In this document: piece by piece, positions 30,496 through 37,394 of the stretch
Position numbering within the stretch: position 1 is the stretch's first letter
How the letters are laid out: each line of letters opens with the position of its first letter
Virus record (IMG/VR): IMGVR_UViG_3300048922_000477
Location: 1-40,762 of that record
DNA length: 40,762 bases
Origin: a virus
Direction: 5' to 3' (one strand)
Translations under genes and position numbers: made by a program
Notes under the pieces: generated by a model
What the model was told of the DNA's origin: nothing
Seen by the model: the letters and a program-made list of their open reading frames with translations, nothing else
Databases searched by the model: none

Positions 30496-31795
30496 GTTTT
30501 AAAACCTCGCCCTTAACAAATTGTGGTTCTGGCTCGAAGGCCCCACCGTTCAAGGCGTCTACGAGGTTTTGCGAATCTTCATATCTAACGCCTGTCTGCG
30601 CGTGAATGGCATTGAAGCCGCGCGCGTCTAACCAGTTGTGCCACTTCACCAACGCCAAGCGGCGCTGCTCTTTCGCCTGAGTGTTGATGTACGTCGAGGC
30701 GATCTTGCCGAGCGAGTGGTTGAGCAGCATCTCGCCGATGTGGCCGTCGACGCCAAGGTCAGTCCAGGCAGTTCGGGCTACCTTGCGCAGGTCGTGACTG
30801 GTCCAGGCGCCCTGCCCTAACCGGGTGAATACAGCGCTGGCTTGGTTGTCGCTCAGCGGCTTGCCACGGCGCGAAGGGAACAGAAAGGCCCCGTCATAGC
30901 CCTGGGCAGCCTGGCGTTCACGGTAACGGCGCAGCAGTGCACACACCTGATCGGTCAGTGGCACGCGCAATTCGGTTTTGGTCTTGGTGTGTTCGGCGGG
31001 CAGGAACCATTCACGCTCGGGCAGCGCAATGTCAGCCCACCGCGCCTGGCGGGTTTCACCGATCCGGGTGCCGTGGCACAACATCATCAAGGCCAGCATG
31101 GCGTCACCTGGCGCGCTTTCGAAACGCTCAGCCAGCAGCGTCACCAGTTCGGGTAACTGCACATCGCGCAGACGGGCGGTCTTGGGCTGAATGCGCGCCG
31201 TGGTGAAGTGGCTGAACTTGAGTTCGGCCGCAGGGTTAAAAAGGATCAGGTCCAACTTGCGCGCCTGACGGAAGGCCATGGCGACCAGGCGAAACAGCTG
31301 CTGAACGTACGACAGTGACAGCTCCTCCTGGGCTGGCCACATCAGCAACTTGTCCAAGGTCTGGGCACTCACGTCGGCGAGCGGCAAACCTTCCAAGCGC
31401 GGCTTGAGTTGGCAGCTGATCGCGGACTTGATCGCTTTACGGCGTTTATCGGACAAAGCGCGCGACTTGGTCATGCGTTCACTGAACCAGTCCAGCAACT
31501 CCCCCACCGTTACCCACCCCGAAACGCTGGCGGCACCATCCGCGGCTACGCGCAGTCGCACCGCAGGCAAGGCCGCGATGACTTGTTTTGTGTTCAGATC
31601 AGGAAAGGCACCGATGCGGTGCCATTGGCGCTTGTTGAGCAAGTACCAAGAACCGCGCGCGCGATTCTTGGCAAAACGAAAGTGCAATGCAGGGTGGCCG
31701 GCATCACGCAGGTCACGCACATGCTCGAGCTTGGCTTTGCGCACAATCTCAGCATCTGACAATTTTACTGTCAGGGTTTTGATTTGGGTATTCAA
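30467..31795 (-). CDS. second tyrosine recombinase, embedded in the early operon
   Basis: Complete 442-aa tyrosine recombinase. Catalytic residues are Arg244 (CHGTRIGETR), Lys271 (HTKTKTELRVPL), His334-x-x-Arg337 (SHDLRKVARTAW), His360 (LLNHS) and Tyr369 (STYINTQ). An N-terminal arm-binding-like region (RFAKNRARGSWYLLNKRQWH) resembles P4-type integrases. It starts in a 4-nt ATGA overlap with the preceding gene, so it is expressed with the leftward early genes rather than as the integrase. Possible jobs are resolution of dimers, DNA inversion or a role in excision. Confidence 0.92.
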   Translation of the reverse strand: MNTQIKTLTVKLSDAEIVRKAKLEHVRDLRDAGHPALHFRFAKNRARGSWYLLNKRQWHRIGAFPDLNTKQVIAALPAVRLRVAADGAASVSGWVTVGELLDWFSERMTKSRALSDKRRKAIKSAISCQLKPRLEGLPLADVSAQTLDKLLMWPAQEELSLSYVQQLFRLVAMAFRQARKLDLILFNPAAELKFSHFTTARIQPKTARLRDVQLPELVTLLAERFESAPGDAMLALMMLCHGTRIGETRQARWADIALPEREWFLPAEHTKTKTELRVPLTDQVCALLRRYRERQAAQGYDGAFLFPSRRGKPLSDNQASAVFTRLGQGAWTSHDLRKVARTAWTDLGVDGHIGEMLLNHSLGKIASTYINTQAKEQRRLALVKWHNWLDARGFNAIHAQTGVRYEDSQNLVDALNGGAFEPEPQFVKGEVLKRAETTGAWL

Positions 31796-32001
31796 ACGTT
31801 GCCCTCCTTTCGGGCAAGTAGGTCAACGACCTCAAAAGTCGATGGCCACATCCAGTCGCCGTAGCGCTTGGCCATGGCCTCATCAGCGAACAAAGCCAGC
31901 GCATGGTCAGGCAGGACGTCCATGTCCAACTTGAAGGCGCAGCAATGCACCGCATAGCGGTAATTGGCGAGGACCGGAACGGCCAGGCGAATCGGTGCCA
32001 T
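31792..32001 (-). CDS. small hypothetical protein (69 aa) after dnaB
   Basis: Shares one base with the dnaB stop and overlaps the recombinase start by 4 nt, so it is a genuine member of the operon. The product is helical and soluble, with two adjacent cysteines (AVHCCAF) and LPDHALALFADEAMAKRYGD. Unknown function. Confidence 0.75.
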   Translation of the reverse strand: MAPIRLAVPVLANYRYAVHCCAFKLDMDVLPDHALALFADEAMAKRYGDWMWPSTFEVVDLLARKEGNV

Positions 32002-33368
32002 CAGTTTTTTTCCTTTCTGTAACGACCGGCCAAACTGCTGACCTTTTCGGGTTTGGTCGGCTCGACCCAGCCCGCTGCGAGCTGTTCGAACCGGCTGTAC
32101 TGACCGTGGAAAGTGGCACGCACGGTGCCGCCGGCAATGTCACGGCCCTTGCCGATAATGATTTCGGCAATGCCTTTGGCTTCGGAGTGTTCGTGGTAGA
32201 CCTCGTCGCGGTACACGAACAGGATGATGTCCGCGTCCTGCTCGATGGCGCCGGATTCGCGCAGGTCAGAACACAGCGGGCGCTTATTGGGCCGCTCTTC
32301 GCATTTACGGGAGAGCTGGCTGAGCAGGATCACCGGAACGCCCAGCTCGCGGGCCATGAGCTTCGCGTTGCGTGTCATGTGGCTGACTTCCTGCTCACGA
32401 CTGGACGTTCGCGAATCGGACTCCACCAATTGCAGGTAGTCGATGACAATGAGGTCCAAGCCGTACCGACGCTTATGGCGGCGAGCCGCCGAGCGCAGTC
32501 GATTCATTGACATCGACGCGCGATCCGACAGGAACAGATTCGACTTCTTGAGCTTGCCGGCGGCACTCATCAGCTCGGCGGCGTGGGTGTTAGGGGCTTT
32601 GCCATTTTTGATCAGCTGTAAAGGCACTCGCCCTTCGGACGCCATGAAGCGATCCATCAGGCCCGTGTTATCCATTTCCAGACTGAACGCCATCACGCTT
32701 TTGCCATCACGGATAGCCGCGTGAGACGCAATATTCATCGCGAGCGTGGTTTTGCCCATGGCTGGACGGCCAGCAATGACGATCAGTTGGCCAGGCTTGA
32801 GCCCTTGCAGCTTCTCGTCCAAATCAGGAATGCCAGTGGACAGGCCGTCAATTTCGTCACCACGATCAGCCCGGGCCTGCAGCACCTCAATGTAGTCGTT
32901 GAGAAAGTCCTCAGCCTTGACCACTTCGGATGTAGCCGATTGGCTGTCAATGGCGTGGGACTCAGCCTGTACCGCTGCAACCTTGTCAGCCGCTGGCTGT
33001 TCACCGTAGGCGATGTCGTTGATCCGCACGCTCAGTTCGATGATCGACCTATCCAGGCTGCGCTCACGAACCGTTCCGGCGTAGGAAGCGGCGTTCGCAA
33101 CACTCGGTGTATTGCGGGCAATTTCTGCCGCGTAAGCAAACGAATTCGCGCCTCCAGACAGATCCCCCACATATACACCGACGGTCACGATATCGACGGG
33201 ATGGCCGTCACCGTGCAAGGCCAAAATCCCGCGATACAGTTCAGCATTTTCCTCGTAGTAAAAGTCCTCAGGCGCCAAGTCGGCAGCGAGTATGTCGATC
33301 AACTCAGGGCGCAAGAGCATGGCCCCCAGCACGCCGTGTTCGGCTTCCAGGCTGTAGGGATCACGCAT
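32001..33368 (-). CDS. dnaB: replicative DNA helicase (DnaB family)
   Basis: 455-aa hexameric helicase that unwinds the phage origin. N-terminal domain SLEAEHGVLGAMLLRPELID; linker; RecA-type core with Walker A GRPAMGKT (residues 200-207), FSLEMDNTGLMDRF, Walker B LIVIDYLQLV, and SQLSRKCEERPNKRP-SDLRESGAIEQDAD toward the end. Typical length for DnaB. It lies directly downstream of the O-like initiator (8-nt overlap), suggesting the initiator recruits this helicase rather than the host one. Confidence 0.96.
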   Translation of the reverse strand: MRDPYSLEAEHGVLGAMLLRPELIDILAADLAPEDFYYEENAELYRGILALHGDGHPVDIVTVGVYVGDLSGGANSFAYAAEIARNTPSVANAASYAGTVRERSLDRSIIELSVRINDIAYGEQPAADKVAAVQAESHAIDSQSATSEVVKAEDFLNDYIEVLQARADRGDEIDGLSTGIPDLDEKLQGLKPGQLIVIAGRPAMGKTTLAMNIASHAAIRDGKSVMAFSLEMDNTGLMDRFMASEGRVPLQLIKNGKAPNTHAAELMSAAGKLKKSNLFLSDRASMSMNRLRSAARRHKRRYGLDLIVIDYLQLVESDSRTSSREQEVSHMTRNAKLMARELGVPVILLSQLSRKCEERPNKRPLCSDLRESGAIEQDADIILFVYRDEVYHEHSEAKGIAEIIIGKGRDIAGGTVRATFHGQYSRFEQLAAGWVEPTKPEKVSSLAGRYRKEKN

Positions 33369-34068
33369 TGTAATTACCCTCCACGACCTTCACGAAGTTG
33401 CTCGGGGCAATCAGCCAATCGAAGTTGCAGCGAAAAGGACTACCACCAGAGGCTGAAACCTTGCCCATCAGAAACTCGCTGGAGCGCACCAGGGCGAAGT
33501 ACTCGGCCCAGAAACTGAGATCCTGATGAACATCGCTTTCGTTCCAACGTGCGTTGACCTTGGCAATTCGATCCTTGGTCAACAACATGACCCGAGGAAA
33601 TTCCGGGATCGTTGCGTTGAACAAATCGACGATTGCCTGGGCTGGGCATTTCGACTTCGAAATTTTCGTTGGTTGCTCAGCTCCAACAAGAGGTGATGGT
33701 TCACATGATGGTTCTATTACGGTTCTGGGTGCGGCTGCTGCGGGGGTTTGCGTCGTGAGCTGCGGGGGTGGTGGTGCATCTGACGCGGGGTGCGCCGCTT
33801 GCGGGGGTGCATAAGATGCGGGGGTCAGTGTGTAAATCGTCGAACGCCCCATCCGTTCCCGGACAGACAAAATACCTACCTGGCCGAGCCACTTTATGGC
33901 GGCCTGAACAGTCCTTTCAGCAAGGCAAGTACGCTCAGAGATACGAGCGACGGAAGGCCAGCAAACACCCTCGTCGTTTGCATTGTCAGCCAGCGAGATT
34001 AGGACTGCTTTTTGCGGGCCACTCATGCCTTGCAACGGCCAGCACAGGCTCATGATGATGGTACTCAT
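33361..34068 (-). CDS. replication initiator / O-like winged-helix protein
   Basis: 235 aa. The start at 34068 is fixed by the ATGA overlap with the upstream gene (MSTIIMSLCWPLQGMSGPQK). Residues 15-75 are a winged HTH of the phage-replication type (PQKAVLISLADNANDEGVCW; PSVARISERTCLAERTVQAA; IKWLGQVGILSVRER). A Pro/Ala-rich linker follows, then a C-terminal region (FNATIPEFPRVMLLTKDRI; WNESDVHQDLSFWAEYFALV; FRCNFDWLIAPSNFVKVVEG) typical of O-like proteins that contact the helicase. The origin is probably inside the gene, perhaps in the linker-coding repeats. Confidence 0.88.
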   Translation of the reverse strand: MSTIIMSLCWPLQGMSGPQKAVLISLADNANDEGVCWPSVARISERTCLAERTVQAAIKWLGQVGILSVRERMGRSTIYTLTPASYAPPQAAHPASDAPPPPQLTTQTPAAAAPRTVIEPSCEPSPLVGAEQPTKISKSKCPAQAIVDLFNATIPEFPRVMLLTKDRIAKVNARWNESDVHQDLSFWAEYFALVRSSEFLMGKVSASGGSPFRCNFDWLIAPSNFVKVVEGNYNA

Positions 34069-34289
34069 GCGGGAACATCCTGGGCAGGTGCCAGGGAAGC
34101 CTTCAAGTAATCGAGGCATTCACGGCGGAATTGAGACTTGGATGCATGCGAGTATTGGCCGCTGATCATCAGGGCAGCATTCATCGCTGCGGATTGATTG
34201 GTGACTGCGTGTCGCGACACCTTTTCGGACTCGCCGGGAAGTGTCGCGACATCTCCAGAAGTATTGACTGGGGGGGTGTTTTTGATCAT
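34065..34289 (-). CDS. small hypothetical early protein (74 aa)
   Basis: Starts after GAGGTCAATA and overlaps the initiator start by 4 nt. It has a polar, probably disordered N-terminus and a helical C-terminus (CLDYLKASLAPAQDVPA). It is in the position of cII-type genes, but I see no HTH and do not claim that function. Confidence 0.65.
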   Translation of the reverse strand: MIKNTPPVNTSGDVATLPGESEKVSRHAVTNQSAAMNAALMISGQYSHASKSQFRRECLDYLKASLAPAQDVPA

Positions 34290-34317
34290 TATTGACCTCG
34301 CTAAAACGCTCTACTGA

Positions 34318-34340
34318 AACCGCCCTGCCAGGCGGTTTTT
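34318..34340 (+). terminator. rho-independent terminator facing right
   Basis: AACCGCC / GGCGGTT stem, CTGCCA loop and a TTTTTTT tail on the + strand. On the minus strand the tail is poor. It lies upstream of the 69-aa + strand gene and may insulate it or end an antisense transcript. Confidence 0.7.
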
Positions 34341-34424
34341 TTATGCCTGCAACTCAGGCGATATGGGGGCGACGCATCCGTGGTAGCTTTTTGCTTCCGA
34401 ACGAAAAGGCCTGGGAGGCCGGAC

Positions 34425-34634
34425 ATGACAAATGAAAGAATTCCAACGATCAGTCGCGAGAGGCTCCTGAAAGAGCTAAGTGAACTGCCTGAGGGCGCTG
34501 AAATTAGCTTTTCAGGCCTGCGTTTTGTTCAGTTCCGGCAATCCCTTCAGAACCCTCCAAGATTTCAGATCGTATTCGATCCACAGGTGTACCGAACGGC
34601 GGCAGGCGAAGTGGTGGTTGATAACCCTGAATGA
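34425..34634 (+). CDS. small hypothetical protein (69 aa), antisense to the early operon
   Basis: ATG 34425 is preceded by GGGAGGCCGGAC, a strong ribosome site. The product looks like a real compact protein (SRERLLKELSELPEGAEISF; FQIVFDPQVYRTAAGEVVV). It is transcribed against cro and its 3' 131 nt overlap the end of the convergent 133-aa gene. Function unknown. Confidence 0.6.
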   Translation: MTNERIPTISRERLLKELSELPEGAEISFSGLRFVQFRQSLQNPPRFQIVFDPQVYRTAAGEVVVDNPE

Positions 34635-34905
34635 AGTGATACGCGATCTGGCATGCCTCCTCGGCAGAGCGAGCGGGCCCTGTGGAAACAACTTTGCCGC
34701 CAACTCGAACAAGCACGCCGAGCCCATCAAGATCTGACGAGATCAAAACGGTAATACGGCGTTGTCCACGCAAGGCCTCGGCCTTGGCATACAGCGCCTT
34801 TGCTTGAGTTTCCAAACGTTCAGCCTCATAGATGTCCATCACGTAACCGTCTGCCTGAACGTCAATAGCACCTACTACTGTCACGCCCTCGCTTTGCTTG
34901 CCCAT
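34504..34905 (-). CDS. hypothetical early protein (133 aa)
   Basis: ATG 34905 has AGGAAGGGA upstream (an ATG at 34926 is in frame but lacks one). The N-terminal 95 residues look well formed (GVTVVGAIDVQADGYVMDIY; EAERLETQAKALYAKAEALR; ITVLISSDLDGLGVLVRVGG; SAEEACQIAYHFIQGY). The last 35 residues (after QPPLRLPPFG) are low in structure and lie opposite the + strand gene. It is between cro and the replication genes, in the leftward early operon. Function unknown. Confidence 0.65.
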   Translation of the reverse strand: MGKQSEGVTVVGAIDVQADGYVMDIYEAERLETQAKALYAKAEALRGQRRITVLISSDLDGLGVLVRVGGKVVSTGPARSAEEACQIAYHFIQGYQPPLRLPPFGTPVDRIRSEILEGSEGIAGTEQNAGLKS

Positions 34906-34989
34906 CTCTATTCCCTTCCTATGCACTGTCTGAATTAACAGCTGATACGTACTCGCTTCCGCAGATCAGCAAATCGCCAGATAATTTCG

Positions 34990-35196
34990 TCAATCAACGA
35001 CTGCAAGCTTCGCGGCCTGAGAAGGAAACGGACGAAATTCTGTAGCCCTGCATGTTCCGTCAGGATTCTCAATGACTCGGATATCCCTTCCTGCCGATAT
35101 GGCTTTGTGAATAGCCGGCGGTGACACTCGGAGCTGCCGCGCGGCTTCTGACTGCCCCTTTCTGGCCACAAACTCATCGAGCGAGCTTTCTTTCAT
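34990..35196 (-). CDS. cro: Cro-like repressor
   Basis: 68 aa, lambda-Cro size. The HTH is QSEAARQLRVSPPAIHKAIS (helix 2 and recognition helix), followed by a short beta region (RDIRVIENPDGTCRATEF). The gene is divergent from cI and its promoter lies among the three operators. It should shut down cI and modulate early transcription during lytic growth. The C-terminus is basic to polar (FPSQAAKLAVVD). Confidence 0.9.
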   Translation of the reverse strand: MKESSLDEFVARKGQSEAARQLRVSPPAIHKAISAGRDIRVIENPDGTCRATEFRPFPSQAAKLAVVD

Positions 35197-35223
35197 GGTC
35201 GTGCCTCAAATTTCCTTCGGGCA

Positions 35224-35252
35224 ATATTAACCATCTGTTAACTTTTATTCAA
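35224..35252 (-). promoter_or_regulatory. cro (early leftward) promoter
   Basis: On the minus strand TTGAAT, a 17-bp spacer, then TAATAT. The -10 hexamer and spacer overlap operator 35227-35241 and the -35 touches the middle operator, so CI binding would block it. The cro ATG lies about 28 nt downstream of the -10. Confidence 0.75.
35227..35241. promoter_or_regulatory. operator O1 of the cI/cro switch
   Basis: TTAACCATCTGTTAA, half-sites of the TTAACCA type around a central T. Overlaps the cro -10. Confidence 0.75.
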
Positions 35253-35265
35253 TACCGATGGTTTC
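35251..35265. promoter_or_regulatory. operator O2 of the cI/cro switch
   Basis: AATACCGATGGTTTC. Centre is exactly 24 bp from the centres of O1 and O3. Confidence 0.7.
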
Positions 35266-35274
35266 TTCCAGCTA

Positions 35275-35289
35275 ATAACCAATGGTTAT
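35275..35289. promoter_or_regulatory. operator O3 of the cI/cro switch
   Basis: ATAACCAATGGTTAT, a perfect palindrome around one base. Overlaps the likely cI -10 element. Confidence 0.8.
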
Positions 35290-35292
35290 AGA
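35287..35292 (+). promoter_or_regulatory. cI maintenance promoter -10 (leaderless transcript likely)
   Basis: TATAGA eight bases before the cI ATG; the -35 position (TCTTCC at 35264-35269) is poor, as in activator-dependent PRM promoters. Transcription would begin at or next to the ATG, and no ribosome site exists upstream, as for lambda cI. Confidence 0.5.
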
Positions 35293-35300
35293 TTGAACAT

Positions 35301-36080
35301 ATGACGAAGAAGCGAATCCTCCCGCCCGATAGGCTTGCCGAGTGCATTGCCGCTCACGAACTTTTCTTGGCAAAGAAAAACGAACTGAAACTTAGTCAGC
35401 GAAAAATCGCGGATGCGGCGGGAATGACACCTTCCGCAGTGAACCTTTACTTCAAAGGTATCAATCCACTAAACGCTCAGTTCGCAGCCGTACTATCTGA
35501 GCAACTGCAAGTGCCGGTTGAGCGCTTTAGCCCTAGGCTTGCGGAGGAAATTGACAAGCTCACCAGGGCCGCACCAGAGCGCCCAGCAGTGGAGAGCAAC
35601 GCAGTTTTGCTAGGTCCAATGGATGTTTGGGACGACGACACACCACTGGATGATGATGAGGTCTACGTGCCATTCCTCAAGGAAGTGGAGCTATCCGCAG
35701 GAACGGGAAGGACCGCAATCGAGCGCTCCCCAAAACAAAAACTGCGATTCGGAAAGAAGACGCTGCGGCGCCAGGGCGTTCAGCCTTCAGAAGCTGTTTG
35801 CGTAACAGTCGCGGGCAACAGCATGGAACCAGTGCTGCCAGATGGAAGCACCGTAGGCGTCGATCGAGGGACAACATCCATCATTGACGGGAAGATGTAC
35901 GCGCTAGATCACGGTGGACAGCTACGAGTCAAAACCCTCTATCGCCTCCCTGGCGGCGGGATAAGAATGCGAAGCTTCAACCGGGACGAGCACCCGGACG
36001 AGGAATACACGCAGACAGATATGCTCAATAACGAAATCGCCGTACTTGGAAGAGTCTTCTGGTCGTCTGCCCTGTGGTGA
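35301..36080 (+). CDS. cI: CI-type prophage repressor (S24 self-cleaving)
   Basis: Maintains lysogeny. 259 aa. The N-terminal HTH is at residues 29-51 (LKLSQRKIADAAGMTPSAVN). The C-terminal S24 domain has the scissile Ala133-Gly134 (VELSAGTG), Ser174 (VAGNSMEPVL) and Lys211 (LRVKTLYR). RecA activated by DNA damage should trigger self-cleavage. It is divergent from cro and flanked by operators on both sides, and a clear terminator follows. The ATG at 35301 lies next to the -10 and has no ribosome site. Confidence 0.94.
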   Translation: MTKKRILPPDRLAECIAAHELFLAKKNELKLSQRKIADAAGMTPSAVNLYFKGINPLNAQFAAVLSEQLQVPVERFSPRLAEEIDKLTRAAPERPAVESNAVLLGPMDVWDDDTPLDDDEVYVPFLKEVELSAGTGRTAIERSPKQKLRFGKKTLRRQGVQPSEAVCVTVAGNSMEPVLPDGSTVGVDRGTTSIIDGKMYALDHGGQLRVKTLYRLPGGGIRMRSFNRDEHPDEEYTQTDMLNNEIAVLGRVFWSSALW

Positions 36081-36099
36081 TAATTCCCGACCACAAAAT

Positions 36100-36125
36100 A
36101 ATCCCGCCCCGAGCGGGATTTTTTT
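36100..36125 (+). terminator. cI terminator
   Basis: AATCCCGC / GCGGGATT stem, CCCGA loop, TTTTTTT tail, 20 nt after the cI stop. Confidence 0.9.
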
Positions 36126-36141
36126 GCTCAAAACAAAATAG

Positions 36142-36156
36142 TCAACCATCGGTATT
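36142..36156. promoter_or_regulatory. operator O4, downstream of cI
   Basis: TCAACCATCGGTATT, 13 of 15 bases identical to O2 read on the other strand. A TTGACC -35-like hexamer overlaps its end (36155-36160). Confidence 0.7.
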
Positions 36157-36184
36157 GACCAAAATAGTAAACCGATGGTTAACT
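36155..36184 (+). promoter_or_regulatory. candidate CI-repressed rightward promoter
   Basis: TTGACC, 18-bp spacer, TTAACT. The -35 is good and the -10 weak. It is fully covered by O4 and O5, so CI should repress it. It would drive the LuxR-type gene and the next small gene. Confidence 0.4.
36168..36182. promoter_or_regulatory. operator O5, downstream of cI
   Basis: TAAACCGATGGTTAA, centred 26 bp from O4 and of the same half-site type as O1-O3. Confidence 0.75.
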
Positions 36185-36456
36185 ATCTGTCATCGCCGAA
36201 TAACAACCGGCCAGATGGAAGGCAGCGATGGACCGGCCTAAACGGTTCAGAGGGTTGGCAACTGACCCAGGCGTGCAGCGTAAAGCGCCAAGACGAGTTA
36301 TCCAGCGGGAGAACAAGCCGAAAGGTCCGCGGCTGGACAAACAATTTGACGGGGCCGGCGGCGACGCCAGCAGCGGGAAGCCGGCAGACGACACCAGAAG
36401 ATTTCACGTCAGCGCCTATATCGGGCGCTTTCGGAAAACAACCGGGAGTCAAAGCG
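36183..36456 (+). other. leader region with an unresolved open frame
   Basis: Two frames are open here. One continues into the LuxR-type gene from an ATG at 36175 that lies inside operator O5 and has no ribosome site. The other starts at ATG 36228 with GGAAGGCAGCG upstream, and gives a basic product (MDRPKRFRGLATDPGVQRKA) but continues about 300 nt into the LuxR-type gene in the wrong frame. A short upstream gene is possible; I cannot decide between a leader and coding. Confidence 0.35.
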
Positions 36457-36837
36457 ATGGACGAAATCATCAGCGGCGCATGGAAGGGTCACCTCGGACG
36501 CGGCCTTGCGCCAAAGGAATTGCAGTATCTGCTGGGAACCGCCCAGGGTATGACGGCCAAAGAAATAGCCCGACAGTTCGATGTGGCAGCCTGCACCGTG
36601 GCAAAGCGTCTTTCATGCGCGATGTTCAAGCTTGGTGTAACCCGCCAGGCTGCTGCCGTTGCCGAGGCAGTGCGCCGCCAGATCATCTCACCGATGTGCT
36701 TTACACTGGCCGCGCTGATTGCCATGCACGCAATGATCGGCGACGACGTAATGCGACGTGACCGCCGGATCCCAGAGCGCCGTACCGCCCAGGTACGAAT
36801 GGTGCGGCACTCAGAGCAACCAACGCTCATTGCTTAA
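36457..36837 (+). CDS. LuxR-type helix-turn-helix regulator (126 aa)
   Basis: Start ATG 36457 follows GGGAG by 8 nt. The central region is a LuxR/GerE HTH: LAPKELQYLLGTAQGMTAKE, then IARQFDVAACTVAKRLSCAM, FKLGVTRQAAAVAEAVRR. No receiver or autoinducer domain precedes it, so it is a minimal DNA-binding regulator. A hydrophobic stretch (MCFTLAALIAMHAMIGDD) and a basic tail follow. It lies downstream of CI operators and so should be on when CI is lost. Target unknown. Confidence 0.8.
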   Translation: MDEIISGAWKGHLGRGLAPKELQYLLGTAQGMTAKEIARQFDVAACTVAKRLSCAMFKLGVTRQAAAVAEAVRRQIISPMCFTLAALIAMHAMIGDDVMRRDRRIPERRTAQVRMVRHSEQPTLIA

Positions 36838-36865
36838 ACAAAGCCAATTCAAAGAGGTACACTGC

Positions 36866-37159
36866 ATGCACGCATCAGTTCAACAGCGAGTCGAAGTGGC
36901 TGCGGCCTTGCGAGTTCGCACGCAGATTGCTACTGCCGAGTTCTATTCTCTAATTGGTAGGGAGCAACCCGTACAGAAAATTCGCTACCAAGTCGTAACT
37001 CGCGGCAAGGCCTACCACATCGTGGAATGGGCGACCGGTAAAGTCAGAGGGTTTCGCTGGACGCACAAGGCCGCTGTCAGCTTTGCCGAGTTGCTGGAGC
37101 TGGATCGCCTAGGTTCGGCAGAGGAGAATCAAAAAAAAACAGGCTCGATAACACAATAG
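36866..37159 (+). CDS. hypothetical protein (97 aa)
   Basis: ATG 36866 with GAGG 8 nt upstream, 28 nt after the LuxR-type gene and probably in the same transcript. The middle has a KIRYQVVTRGKAYHIVEWAT-type beta meander and a helical end (KAAVSFAELLELDRLG). No recognised family. It ends just before the AT-rich membrane-protein cassette. Confidence 0.7.
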   Translation: MHASVQQRVEVAAALRVRTQIATAEFYSLIGREQPVQKIRYQVVTRGKAYHIVEWATGKVRGFRWTHKAAVSFAELLELDRLGSAEENQKKTGSITQ

Positions 37160-37205
37160 GCAGACTGTCTAGATTTACCCGCCCATGCAATCGAAGAGGT
37201 TGACC

Positions 37206-37394
37206 ATGGATAGAGACAACTTACAGATCCACGTAACTAGCGCACAAAGAAGGAGAAACAAAAAGCTCGATTTTGTTCATTTCTGCAAGCCGATAGAGAC
37301 GTCCTTCCCAAACTTTATTATGGAAATCTTGCGAGGGGAAAAACTCGCACTCTCAAACACCACCAGATTATCCCCCATCGCTTCTATAAGTTGA
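37206..37394 (+). pseudogene. possible truncated gene at the cassette border
   Basis: GAGGTTGACC precedes an ATG, giving MDRDNLQIHVTSAQRRRNKK and a further 42 residues. After about codon 24 the frame runs antisense into the end of the 242-aa membrane protein gene and its composition changes. It looks like a prophage gene whose 3' part was replaced when the AT-rich cassette entered. Uncertain. Confidence 0.3.

Noticed and set aside
33701-34055. Short + strand frames over the O-like gene
   Set aside because: Antisense to the HTH and linker of the initiator, with no independent support.
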